Position numbers and translations under genes: made by a program. 64,000 nt of DNA. It comes from Mucor racemosus (Eukaryota; Mucoromycota; Mucoromycetes; Mucorales; Mucoraceae). The stretch's first letter is position 1, and every line of letters begins with the position of its first letter. Positions 23,011 to 34,175 of the stretch are shown here, one piece after another. The notes under the pieces are model-generated. The model searched no databases. It was not told the DNA's origin and was given only the letters and a program-made list of their open reading frames with translations. The DNA is taken from positions 1,488,001 through 1,552,000 of the forward strand of contig JAPEHQ010000001.1 in NCBI GenBank assembly GCA_027405735.1, read 5' to 3'.

Positions 23011-23714
23011 ACTTATATTTATGGAGAGCGTAAAATAAAAACAAAAGAAGGAGGATATCTAGAAGGAAAAAACGGGCTTTTGTATTTTTTCCTTTTATTG
23101 TTAATTGGCACCCAGCTGCTTTAACCTGCAACATGTTTACACAACAAACTTAAAAAGGGCAACATGCTCTTAACAAAGTTCCAAGTTGCTCTTCCTTTTA
23201 CATTGAAACGATGAATTTTTGGGAAATAGACTATTTTTGATAATTTGTTTTGCGATATTATTATGGAAAGATTTGCTTAAATTTAACAATCGCAAAGCAC
23301 ATGATAATTATTAAGATCTATTTTAAAACTAGACGGCCAGACTATAAATGCACTGACGTAAAATTGACATACATACACATATACGCATCAGAAAAAGGAA
23401 TCAAAAGCAGCGAGCATATTCTTACACATGTCATGATTCTTAAGAATGCCCAAGTGGCTCATTCTTTATGAACAAAGCAAATGTTTCACTGGCCCTGTCA
23501 TTGGAGTATACTGTAATTGGTATACCTGGTAAAGACTCATGTATTTTGATTGCTATATACCATAATAGCCTTTTCAAACATGGTATAGCGTATCTCTTGA
23601 CATATTGAGCCAAAAATTGCAATGCTACACCAACTGGTTTCTCAATGTATAATAACTCATGAGAGCTGATATTTAGATTATTCGTAAAAATCATTTACAA
23701 TTATCATCATGCAA
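23011..23714. other. Upstream region of the SAC gene and start of repeat island
   Basis: AT-rich; includes an 84-codon reverse ORF described separately. No clear TATA box. Confidence 0.45.
23440..23694 (-). CDS. Orphan ORF, 84 aa, possible gene fragment
   Basis: Reverse-strand ORF from ATG at 23,694 to a stop at 23,440. It begins MIFTNNLNISSHELLYIEKP and has a balanced composition (Ala, Leu, Lys, Ile; no low complexity), unlike chance ORFs in this AT-rich DNA. It touches the left edge of repeat copy A3. I do not recognise the family. It could be a remnant of a gene broken by the repeats, a piece of transposon protein, or chance. Confidence 0.25.
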   Translation of the reverse strand: MIFTNNLNISSHELLYIEKPVGVALQFLAQYVKRYAIPCLKRLLWYIAIKIHESLPGIPITVYSNDRASETFALFIKNEPLGHS

Positions 23715-26045
23715 ATTGGAGCTTATGTACTTGGATTAATATTCATTGAGATGAGGGTTTGTCTGATTTTGATAGTTGCCAATGGTAGGTTTTAGATAGA
23801 TTCCAGAAGAGTTTCTAATTTGCCTGCCTAATATAGAGTTGAATTACGTCAAATCGGTTAATAAGATGTAGCTTTCGTGCATATACCATTGGTACCTGTC
23901 AGAAAATAAAAGTGTTAATCAGAATAGAGTGCACTGGCCTAACATTGACCAAAAAGCGACTTAAAATCGATTGTAAAAATTACATACAAACATTGAGGTC
24001 TCAATTTTTTGTCTTCACAAGATAGATCCAACTCTGGGCTACTCTGCATTTTTTGTTTCAGCGAAAAATATTGATTTTTCATCGAGATAATCGAAATAAT
24101 AGTCGATATCACAGCTTACAGCTTATGATAACTGGGTTCCAAAATTTATTTTAAAAAATGGACGAAAAATGATGAAAAAAACAAAATCATTTAATTGCTC
24201 ATGAACTGCAAAATAAATCTACCTAACGTATTAAGTGATTTTTGTACAGTTTTGGATTTTGCATTTATCTAAATAAAAATCAGACAAACATTTCACATTA
24301 AATTTTGCGTAAAATGCAATTGAAATTTTGGAGGTTTTTTGAAGATACACATCACTTTTTATAAATATATTTAAATTATGACTAATGAGAATGATGCGCA
24401 AAACCATTATCTATCGATCGAGTTATTGCTGAACCTTCTAGCTACATTTTTCGTAGAGAAAACAAGATTTTTGTCAAAAAATTTTTCTGTTTCAGAATTT
24501 GGGATGAGGGTATACAAGGGGAAAATGGACGCTAGAAATGAAGGTAACTTTTTGTACACATTTTTGAGGATATCTCCATGAAAAATCAATATTTTGAGAA
24601 AATATAAATTGGATCCGAGAGAGCTCAACGAGCTTGATGACATGAGTAAAAAAAAACTGCTACTCAATTTAACAAATATTTTGAAATCTACTACAAAAAT
24701 GCCAAAAAAAAATGAAAAAAAATAAAAGTGCTCAGAATTTGTTCATACTTAAATATGTTATAGAACGCTTTAAAACAAGTAAATTTCATTATTAGAAAGT
24801 GTTAGTATAGCTTAATTTTTTCTGGAGATATGAAGCCTCAAAGTTTTCAATCCATTAGCAGTAAAATACGCGTAAAAAATATGAAACCTTAGCACTGAAA
24901 AATTAATACCAACTGAAAAAAATAGGATATTTTTGGATACTTGTTTTTGGATTAAAGGTGAACATCTCAGGTACATTGGCATATAATTTGTTCTTGGTGT
25001 TATTTAGTGAAAAAAAAAGTTGAGCAGTAATGAAAAATGAGACCGAGTTTTTAAGAAAAAGTAGTGAATTTTACGTGTTTTTGAGCCTTTCGTGAGATAT
25101 AAAATGGATTTAGGAATAGCTAGCATAATGCGACTGATTTATATCTACTTTGTGATCTCTGAGGTATATCCTAAAAAATGTTTATTATGGGGTTAGTTAT
25201 AGAAAGAAGGCATACTCCGATTTTGAAGATTGAAACAACTATGAAATGTTTTTTTGAAAATTCAAATTTAATATTAAAATTCATTTAACTTATCGAGCGT
25301 AGTTTATTCGTGTACTGCAGCAAGTCAAAATAGGTTGTGAAGGACAGAACAAACAAAACAAATTGTAATTTTTTTTATTGATTAATTAGTAAGAAAAATA
25401 ATTACACAAATATCATAGAGTGTGATTGTTTAGCTTCTACATAAAAAAAATCTAAAAACCAATTTTATTAAACTGTGAAGTGAACTTAGCTAGATTCCCA
25501 TCATAAAATACCTAAATTAAATGTCATCTCATTTGAAACCATGCTATCAAAGATAAGACTATATAGTAAATAGACAATTGCATAAAGATAGCAAGGGTAT
25601 AATACTCAAATAAGAGATGCTAAAATACTAAAGTAATGTGGGATATCCCAAATAAAAGATACAAAAAGTACATGCTTATCAAGTAGAACAAGTAAGGGCT
25701 GTTCTGAAAGCATTATTGACAAACTATATTTAAAACACCGTTCTTGATCCACCAAATCAATAACCAAACAACCCAATATTTATACTCAAAATTAATGGAA
25801 TCGTTGACAATTGCGATGCAATTGCAAGATCGATAGTAAATAATCACCAAATAATATAAATAGAGACGTAGAATAACCATTTTATTGCACATTATCCATA
25901 TTTTAATAAAGAAGGATTTTAACAGTATTCTTTATCGCTTTTTACACTCATATTTTACTGCAAACTGTATATACTGTATTAGCAGATATTGTTTTCCTGT
26001 GGAAATCGGACGCGATCTGGTATTTTCAACATTGATGACATAAAT
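23715..26045 (+). repeat. Repeat family A, copy A3, interrupted by element B1
   Basis: Aligns with A2 and A5 from near 23,715 ('gtacttggattaatattcat') to about 26,045 ('ttttcaacattgatgacat'). The 484-bp element B1 (25,477-25,960) is inserted near the 3' end; A5 carries the uninterrupted sequence at 48,300-48,385. The internal 25-bp inverted pair is kept (near 24,065 and 24,570). Confidence 0.8.
25477..25960 (-). mobile_element. 480-bp MITE family B, copy B1, with target duplication
   Basis: Reverse-strand copy, 484 bp. In element orientation it starts CAGTAAAATATGAGTG and ends AGTTCACTTC. Flanks are TAAACTGT (25,469-25,476) and CAAACTGT (25,961-25,968), a 7/8 match consistent with an aged 8-bp duplication. 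No coding capacity. Terminal repeats are short and imperfect. Confidence 0.75.
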
Positions 26046-26047
26046 TT

Positions 26048-27084
26048 TATGAGTGATAAAGTAACATTTATAGCTTTAAATTTGGTTTATTTTTGCGTAT
26101 AAATTTAAGCAGTAAGTGCTATTTAATTTTATGGTCAAGCAAAACCATTGTTGCTGTAAACATTATTATAGCTATAAACATATTTACAAATAATAACAAT
26201 CGTAAATATATTGGCTCTTGCATGTATTGCTCTACATCTCTACATCAACAACGTATTGAATTGTATTATTGTCTATAATCTATATTAATAAAATCAAACG
26301 TAACTTGAAAACCCATTCCAGTAAAAAAATGCAATGGAATTTTGAGAACGGCACGATGCTCATGTACAAACCAATTTGTGTCCATACAATCAGCTCATTA
26401 TGCTCATGGTCAGATTTTATTGTTGTTCAAATATACACAATAAATAACTAGAAAATAAAGTTAAAACTAGATATATTTATTGAGTATATTGCAAGAAAAA
26501 AGATAATGAATCCATCTCGAACGACATCAGGATTTAGGGTATTTATATGTTTTGGAAGCGTGGATATAGAGTCTACAATACAGAGTGTATGAAAGGATAA
26601 TTTTATTGTCTTGAGGAACTAGTTGATTACAACATGATGATATAATAGGTTGGCCAGAGCAAGTTTAGTAGGATACGACCAAGTTAAGTATATAGGATCT
26701 TCATTCTTGATTAACTTTAGACAGTGAATGTTTATACAAATGGAATAGCTGAATTCCATTCCCAACAACGAGTTCATGATTGGCTCACTTCAGAATCTCA
26801 GGCTACCCCATTTTATCATAGACTAAATGTAACATAGACTAAATGAAATAAAATTGACATACATCATTATCACCTCATACTCATCATTCTATGCTAAGAA
26901 TCATGTCTAAATAACCCTTTGAGCACTTCTACTAGTAATACATGTAACCAGTCTAGTCTATGTTCTAAACAATTGTTATGCACAAATAGGAATAATGATA
27001 TGCTTATGGGAAACTCTACTAGTAGTATACACACATGGGATTAACGTTATGCACACGGACAGAATCTATAATTCTATTAGCGTT
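26048..27084 (+). repeat. Repeat family D, copy D1, split by solo LTR 1
   Basis: 26,048-26,423 plus 26,972-27,084 align with D3 (31,688-32,900, reverse) and D4 (51,114-51,907). Shared landmarks: 'ttgttgctgtaaacattat', 'ggctcttgcatgtattgct' and 'aacggcacgatgctcatgta'. The 3' part stops at 27,084 against the CAAGC-rich tract. Confidence 0.75.
26424..26971. mobile_element. Solo LTR 1 (548 bp) with 5-bp target duplication
   Basis: Begins TGTTC and ends GTTCTAAACA (TGTT...AACA inverted ends), flanked by ATTGT at 26,419-26,423 and 26,972-26,976. Removing it and one ATTGT restores the D family sequence, matching D3 at about 31,900-31,917 on the reverse strand. No internal retrotransposon ORF, so a solo LTR left by recombination is the simplest reading. 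The second LTR partner is absent. Confidence 0.8.
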
Positions 27085-27438
27085 CGCAAAATGAGAGAGT
27101 CCAAGCGAGTGCAAGCAATTTCAGCAAGGATTTGCCGAGTCTAAAATATTTGAAAGTTACTCAAGCAAACCCAAGCCTAAGCAATGGCTCGCCGAGAAGT
27201 TTTATATCGAGCATTCTTAGTTTTGAAAGCAAGCAGATTTACACGTAAGCAAGCCTATTTCAATTTGAAGCAATTCGAGCAGCAAGCAGACAAGCAAGAT
27301 TTCAATGTTTTCGTCGAACGCCAAGCAGGAAATTGCTAAAAAAATTTAATCAAGCAAGCCAAAGCAAGTAATAACCTGAAAAAAGCGCAATTCAAGCGAG
27401 CCCAAGCATAGAGCTCGCTCGATTATGATCGCTACCTG
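27085..27438. repeat. CAAGC-rich tract of unknown origin
   Basis: About 350 bp with roughly a dozen CAAGC motifs (often AAGCAAGC), purine-rich on this strand, and no ORF. It sits exactly between family D sequence on the left and family C sequence on the right. The right end reads ...GATCGCTACCTG, so its complement begins CAGGTAGCGATC, a hAT-like terminus. No matching left end or target duplication was found. Confidence 0.5.
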
Positions 27439-28985
27439 AACGATAAACTAAGCAAAATAGACAATATATGTTACTATAATAGAAACATAAAATTTTTTAC
27501 TAAAAAAACCGTCTGTCATACTGCAGTAAAATATGGGTGTAAAAAGCGATAAAGAATACTGTTAAAATCCTTCTTTATTAAAATATGGATAATGTGCAAT
27601 AAAATGGTTATTCTACGTCTCTATTTATATTATTTGGTGATTATTTACTATCTTGCAATTGCATTGCAATTGTCAACGATTCCATTAATTTTGAGTATAA
27701 ATATTGGGTTGTTTGGTTATTGATTTGGTGGATCAAGAACGGTGTTTTAAATATAGTTTGTCAATCATGCTTTCAGAACAGCCCTTACTTGTTCTACTTG
27801 ATAAGCATGTACTTTTTGTATCTTTTATTTAGGATATCCCACATTACTTTAGTATTTTAGCATCTCTTATTTGAGTATTATACCCTTGCTATCTTTATGC
27901 AATTGTCTATTTACTATATAGTCTTATCTTTGATAGCATGGTTTCAAATGAGATGACATTTAATTTAGGTATTTTATGATGGGAATCTAGCTTAGTTCAC
28001 TTCACATACCATACATTCGTTAAAAATTGCAAAAGCGACGAGCCCGCAGAGCGATGCCGTAATTGAGTATAGCAAGATCGAACGACTAAGTCTCTTATAC
28101 TACTATGGTATATATCTAAGTTTTAAATAAAAATGCGTTTTTTTTAAACTTTTATTATACTTAATCATGTACGGTCTGAAAATTCAGACTTTGTAGCGGA
28201 CATTTTCAGGACTCATTTTATCCTTACCAACACTCATGATTTTGATCAAAAAACAGAAAAATCAAATTTTGGTACCAAAATCGACGTTTAAATATACTAC
28301 ATTGTGAGAGAAAATTGTAGCCATGACTAATACACATTTTATAAAAGCTTAATATTAAATGTTTAGTAATGAAACTTTGTACTTTTCGCCCAAAAACGGT
28401 TTTTTGATTAAAGGATTTTCATGTAATATTTTGCAATGAAAATGTTTGTTATTTTTTATTGAGCAAATAGAGAGCTAAATTCTGCATATGTGTATATTTT
28501 TTGTTTTTATAATTGGTAGTATAATTAACTCTAGATTCTCAAAAACAAAAAAAAAAAATTAAAAAATGTCAAAATTGATGATCTGGACAAAAATAATTTT
28601 CTAAATTAATATTCCGCTTATAAGCCTTGTAAGTCTTAAAAATAAGAGGTTTTATAATACTTGAGAACTTTTTCAAGAATTTACGATGCTGTACCCACTT
28701 GATTCAAGCTTATTACTGTAAACCTTTATGTATGTTAATATTGTGTGGTAGTCTATTTGGTGATAATATAGTGTTACTTTATAATTATTGCGCTAGGGAT
28801 AATTTACATTAAGTTTTAATCTTACGTTTCCAATATCATCATAAACATAAACATAAAAATGACCATGGCTGGAACCTGGAACCTATTGCCGCCTTTTTAC
28901 CCTCTTTGTCCCAAGCCAATTTATTTAATGCTTTATTACCAGAACCAACCTAAGTAACTTAAAAATGGTTCCTCGGTATTTGCGT
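27439..28985 (-). repeat. Repeat family C, copy C3 (diverged), with element B2 inside
   Basis: Aligns with the right arm of the 48.8-54.2 kb palindrome (52,340-53,370) and, inverted, with the left arm, but is clearly more diverged. Element B2 (27,524-28,003) is inserted in it; the palindrome arms show the empty site. Near its right end (about 28,826-28,945, reverse strand) is a decayed copy of the dynein-like WD-repeat fragment, with a small internal duplication and indels. Confidence 0.75.
27524..28003 (+). mobile_element. 480-bp MITE family B, copy B2
   Basis: Starts CAGTAAAATATGGGTG and ends AGTTCACTTC; 480 bp. Flanks TCATACTG (27,516-27,523) and ACATACCA (28,004-28,011) match at 6/8, and both resemble the single empty-site sequence in the palindrome arms near 52,417-52,430. 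Non-coding. Confidence 0.75.
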
Positions 28986-30786
28986 TCAAATTACATAAAT
29001 TAATTGACTGCTTCCATCTACAACGGTAATATCAAACATATCATCAGCCCGCCTTATGATAATGTCAATTTAAAATCAGAAACATCCCATTGGCATTGTC
29101 ACAAGCTATGAAAAGCTTGACGTTTAATAATGCAGCAATTAAATAAAAGGCAGAATAATACTAATCGCATATGATGAGTATTCAACATCTAGTTAAGTTT
29201 AATGAAGAATGCTTTTGAACCCTTTTGAAAATCTTGAAGCAAACACAACATCTTGGTCCTGTAATTTCTATCCATCAATATGTCACGATTTCCACCACAC
29301 AATAAATGTACCTTGTATCAATCTTGACCCCCTCGTTTTACATTGAGTATCAGTTCTTACCAGTTGTTGTATTTTCTCTGGTTCATTAATATTCAGTCAT
29401 ATTGAATGATAGTGTATTAAATTACAGTTTACTTGTATACTGTTGGTAGTTATTTGTTAGTAATTTAAAATCTTGATCTTATTATCATTATTATTACCAT
29501 TAATTATAATCGTCGAACTGATTGATACAGTATATCATACTACTATTTCGCATTGATAGAGGATTATACAATTGATATCTGCATTTAACACTGGTGGATT
29601 GGAAATTTGGTGTCTGTCTTTGATGACTAATGCGTACTTTGGTTTTCCAGTATAGCTCTAGGTGTTTCTACTCCTAAAAACTGAATTTCCAAATACAACT
29701 GCATCTGTTGAACATCACTTGAGTTTCTATGCGTTGTAGATGATGTTATACTAATTTCCATTTTGGCAAAAATTGCTTTACATTCATCCATATTCAATTT
29801 TTGTGTTATACAGCTTAATATTAATGTACTAACATTGAGTTTTGTTTATATCTCTATCACAAATTGGCATTTTTTTCAGATGATTTCTACTACCAATTTC
29901 TGGAAAGCTCTATTATCATTTCCAAAAAAAAAGAAAAAATACACCTTAATTTGCTGCATTTCCCAAATAGTGAAAAACTGACAAATACATGCTCACATGT
30001 ATGGGAATTAAAATTGTAGACCAAAGGAGAATGACAAGCTTAACGGGTAGCGCATGCGCTACAAATTGAGTGCGACACACATATTTGTGAGTTCAGACCA
30101 GCCAAAGGGGAAACCCTTCGGTATTAGGATATGAATTTCGAAAGAGAATCTCCGATGACCTTGCTTATCGAATATGATCCTCCTTTTTTTTTCTTAGTAG
30201 GTTTTGCATATGTCTAGCAAATTGTTCCCTTTTTAATTAATGCATATGATATGCATACTCGTAAATTTGGCTGGCAAAACCCGGCTTGGCACCAATACTA
30301 CCAGCATCCATGGGTCATTGTACGTTCAGCCAGTTCGAGCAACAATTTGGTTACCTGCTACTTACACCTACTAAGATCAGCAAGCCCATCAGTTCTTCTC
30401 AACGAATATGAATCCAAATGACCTTCCGTTGCAATGGCAGGTACTTTTAGTGCTGATACGCAGAACTGGAAAAGGTTTAGCCTTGTCGTATATTTTCACA
30501 TTTGATACATAATACTTGAAAAAAATACAATTAAAAGAGAACGAGTAATAAATCAGTTCTTCAATTGTATAATAAAAACAAGATATTGTTTCTTTTTTAA
30601 ATATAAAAGTATGGTCTTTTATATTGATTTGACATTGAGATCCTGAGATGTAATTTAAGGCACTATTGAACCATTAGATCTGTTTGATAGTAATCTATGG
30701 ATTGAAATGGATCAATCATATTAACCGTTCTTGCAGAGCTTATGAGTTCCTTTGTTTCAATGCTGCGCTAATTGTGCTTGGGTGTT
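28986..30786. other. Gene-free region inside the first repeat island
   Basis: 1.8 kb, AT-rich, no supported ORF. A palindromic TAGCGCATGCGCTA lies near 30,048-30,061. It may hold further decayed repeats without a second copy in this window. Confidence 0.45.
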
Positions 30787-31505
30787 GATTATATAGCTAC
30801 TTGATTGATTAACCGCTGGGATGAAATAATATGGTATCATAATTGAGGTCCAAGCGTTCTTGGTGGTAATTACTGGGTTAAACTTAGTACGCTAGGAGTT
30901 TCTTATATCCGATACCAAGACTTTGCACTTCAATACATGTCGTATTAAATAGATTGTAAGGTGCATTGATACTGTAGAAGGTGATAACATATGGTACTTG
31001 GTGCAGTAAAATAAGGGTGTAAAAAAGCGATAAAGAATATTGTTAAAATCCTTCTTTATTAAAATATGGATAATGTGCAATAAAATGGTTATTCTATGTT
31101 TTTATTTATATTATTTGGTGATTATTTACTACCTTGCAATTGCATTTCAATTGTCAACGATTCCATTAATTTTGAGTATAAATGTTGGGTTGTTTGGTTA
31201 TTGATTTGGTGGATCAAGAATGGTGTTTTAAATATAGTTTGTCAATCATGCTTTCAGAACAGCCCTTACTTGTTCTACTTGATAAGCATGTACTTTTTGT
31301 ATCTTTTATTTGGGATATCCCACATTACTTTAGTATTTTAGCATCTCTTATTTGAGTATTATACCCTTGCTATCTTTATGCAATTGTCTATTTACTATAT
31401 AGTCTTATCTTTGATAGCATGGTTTCAATGAGATGACATTTAATTTAGGTATTTTACGATGGAAATCTAGCCTAGTTCACTTTACTTGGTGGGCTACATA
31501 CAACA
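30787..31505. repeat. Repeat family E, copy 2, with element B3 inserted
   Basis: 30,787-31,003 and 31,492-31,505 align with 1-158 and 522-597. It lacks the 363-bp MITE and so shows the empty site at 30,939-30,946 (GTCGTATT), and it contains element B3, which copy 1 lacks (copy 1 empty site near 580-590). Each copy is the control for the other insertion. Confidence 0.75.
31004..31483 (+). mobile_element. 480-bp MITE family B, copy B3, with perfect 8-bp target duplication
   Basis: Starts CAGTAAAATAAGGGTG and ends AGTTCACTTT; flanked by ACTTGGTG at 30,996-31,003 and 31,484-31,491. The same site without insertion reads CACTTGGTGGCC in family E copy 1. Length equals copy B2 exactly. An 81-codon ORF inside lacks any recognised domain. 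8-bp duplications and CAG-type ends suggest hAT ancestry. Confidence 0.82.
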
Positions 31506-31687
31506 TAGTATATCATTCATATTTTTGCCAATGGTCACTCTTCCAAAAAAAAAAGCCGAACAATCTCCGAAAGTGGGCATCTAATGATATTTTCAAGCAT
31601 TAAATTCCTGGAAAAAATTACCGGACAGCCCGGACGCGGTTGTTTAAATATTCCAAGCAGCTATAAGATGCAGGTATTCAAATTTCA

Positions 31688-32900
31688 CACTACGGCCGAC
31701 CTGTGCAGCACAAGATGATTTTGTTGTGCCCAGGTGGGCTGCACACTATCGCCTGAGCTGTTGTGCCTACTGAATATGGTTAAAAAGATAACAATATGCA
31801 CATGGCCACAACAAAAGAAACTGCACACGAGCATAGCGCTAACCCTGTATGTGCAGAATTATATATTCTGTCCGTGCGCATAACATTAATCCCAAGTGTG
31901 CATAATAATAAAATCTGACCATGAGCATAATGAGCTGATGGTATGGGCACAAATTTGTTTGTACATGAGCATCGTGTTGTTCTCGAAATTCCATTGCATT
32001 TTTTACTGGAATAATGGGTTTTTAAATTACATTTGCTTTTATTAATATAGAAGATTATAGACAATAATACAATTTAATACGTTGTTGATGTAGAGCAATA
32101 CATGCAAGAGCCAATATTGCCGAAGATGTACACATTTATCCACTATATTGATCTCCATTTCATCTGATTCTCAATTAAAGTACAGCTGGCTTGAATAGAC
32201 ATTACACTGCTAAATGATATATGCTGATTCATACTAAACAATATAAATTTTCTACCAAGCTTCTATCCTAGCAACTTATAGTTAAAGACCAATTAACATA
32301 ATAATGTGGATCTAATCACACCATTATGATCAAGGACTCATGAACTCTCTGAATACACCAATTGGTTACTATCAAGTCTTATATATGACAAGGGGTATTA
32401 TTATTGGCTATGTATGGATCTAGGGATGCTTACCTAATCTCTGATGAAAACTACATAAAAAGGGCATTTATTTATTACAAAAGTCCTCAAGTAGAATTTA
32501 ACTTGATAATAATAAAACCCTAATGTTACCTGGTCGAATTCCTATTGTTTTTTTATACTTTTTTTCCGTAAATATCTCTATCTATTCCACAAATATATCT
32601 ACGGTTATTATCATTTGTAAATATGTTTATAGCTATAATGTTTACAGCAAGAATGGTTTTTGCTTGGGCATAAAACTAAATAACACTTACTGCTTAAATT
32701 TATATGCAAGCCAAATCTAAGATTATATATGTTACTTTATTACTCATAAAATTTAACAAATTAACCTTCTTTAAACTGACTATTTTAGTTTATGATTGTC
32801 AGCTGTAAAAAGATTTGTTTTCAAGTATACAGTAGCTACGATCAAAACTATGGTTATTAGACAAAACATTAAATTATTCTTTTTTATTTGTTTCTATACT
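31688..32900 (-). repeat. Repeat family D, copy D3, split by solo LTR 2
   Basis: Outer end CACTACGGCCGAC at 31,688, the same terminus as the family D and palindrome ends near 51,907, 48,791 and 54,248. The body aligns on the reverse strand with D1 and D4 up to about 32,900. No ORF with a recognised domain. Ends beginning CACTA are characteristic of the CACTA (En/Spm) superfamily, but no transposase or 3-bp duplication is visible, so class is open. Confidence 0.7.
32118..32591. mobile_element. Solo LTR 2 (474 bp) with 5-bp target duplication
   Basis: Begins TGCCGAAG and ends ATTCCACA (TG...CA), flanked by AATAT at 32,113-32,117 and 32,592-32,596. It interrupts family D between 'cgtaaatat' and 'attggctcttgc', which are contiguous in D1 and D4. 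No internal retrotransposon region. Sequence is unrelated to solo LTR 1. Confidence 0.8.
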
Positions 32901-32984
32901 GCAGTTGTAAATATTAGTTTATTATTTTGTAAAACTTAAAATTCATTATCCAGGGCTTAATTTCTGTATTCACAATATAGATCT

Positions 32985-34175
32985 AATTGATTGCTACTCT
33001 GCATTTTTTGTTTCAGCGAAAAATATTGATTTTTCATAGAGATAATCAAAATAATAGTCGATATCACAGCTTACAGCTTATGATAACTGGGTTCCAAAAT
33101 TTATTTTAAAAAATGGACGAAAAATGATGAAAAAAACAAAATCATCTAATTGCTCATGAACTGCAAAGTAAATCAACCTAGCGCATTAAGTGGTTTTTGT
33201 ACAGTTTCAGATTTTGCATCCATCTAAATAAAAATCAGACAAACATTTCACATTAAATTTTGCGTAAAATGCAATTGAAATTTTGGAGGTTTTTTGAAGA
33301 TACACATCACTTTTTATAAGCATATTTAAATTATAACTAATGAGAATGATGCGCAAAAACATTATCTATCAATCGAGATATTGTACAACCTTTTAGCTGC
33401 ATTTTTAGTAGAGAAAACAAGATTTTTGTCAAAAAAATTTTCTGTTTCAGAATTTGGGATGAGGGTATACAAGGGGAAAATGGACGCTAGAAATGAAGGT
33501 AACTTTTTGTACACATTTTTGAGGATATCTCCATGAAAAATCAATATTTTGAGAAAATATAAATTGGATCCGAGAGAGCTCAACGAGCTTGATGACATGA
33601 GTAAAAAAAAACTGCTACTCAATTTAACAAATATTTTGAAATCTACTACAAAAATGCCAAAAAAAAATGAAAAAAAATAAAAGTGCTCAGAATTTGTTCA
33701 TACTTAAATATGTTATAGAACGCTTTAAAACAAGTAAATTTCATTATTAGAAAGTGTTAGTATAGCTTAATTTTTTCTGGAGATATGAAGCCTCAAAGTT
33801 TTCAATCCATTAGCAGTAAAATACGCGTAAAAAATATGAAACCTTAGCACTGAAAAATTAATACCAACTGCAAAAAATAGGATATTTCCGGATACTTGTT
33901 TTTGGATTAAAGGTGAACATCTCAGGTACATTGGCATATAATTTGTTCTTGGTGTTATTTAGTGAAAAAAAAGTTGAGCAGTAATGAAAAATGAGACCCA
34001 GTTTTTTAGAAAAAGTAGTGAATTATACGCCTTTTTGAGTCTTCCGTGAGATATAAAATAATTTTGGAATAGGTACCATAATGCGACCAGCTCATATAAA
34101 TCTAACAGTATCTGAGATATATCCTAAAGTGTGTTGGTATGGGGTTAATCATAGAAAAAGGGTATGCTCCGGTTT
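32985..34175 (+). repeat. Repeat family A, copy A4 (5' truncated)
   Basis: Aligns closely with A3 from 'tgcattttttgtttcagcg' to about 34,175. A3 and A4 share many small variants that A2 and A5 lack, so they form a subfamily. The 5' third of the family is missing; the junction near 32,900-32,985 adjoins family D. Confidence 0.8.

Noticed and set aside
24378..24667. Recurrent ORFs in both strands of repeat family A as genes
   Set aside because: They recur because the DNA repeats; frames break at different places in each copy and none is long. Kept only as a shared-peptide observation.
25477..31483. Family B elements as solo LTRs
   Set aside because: The ends are CAG... and ...CTTY rather than TG...CA, and target duplications are 8 bp, not 4-6 bp.
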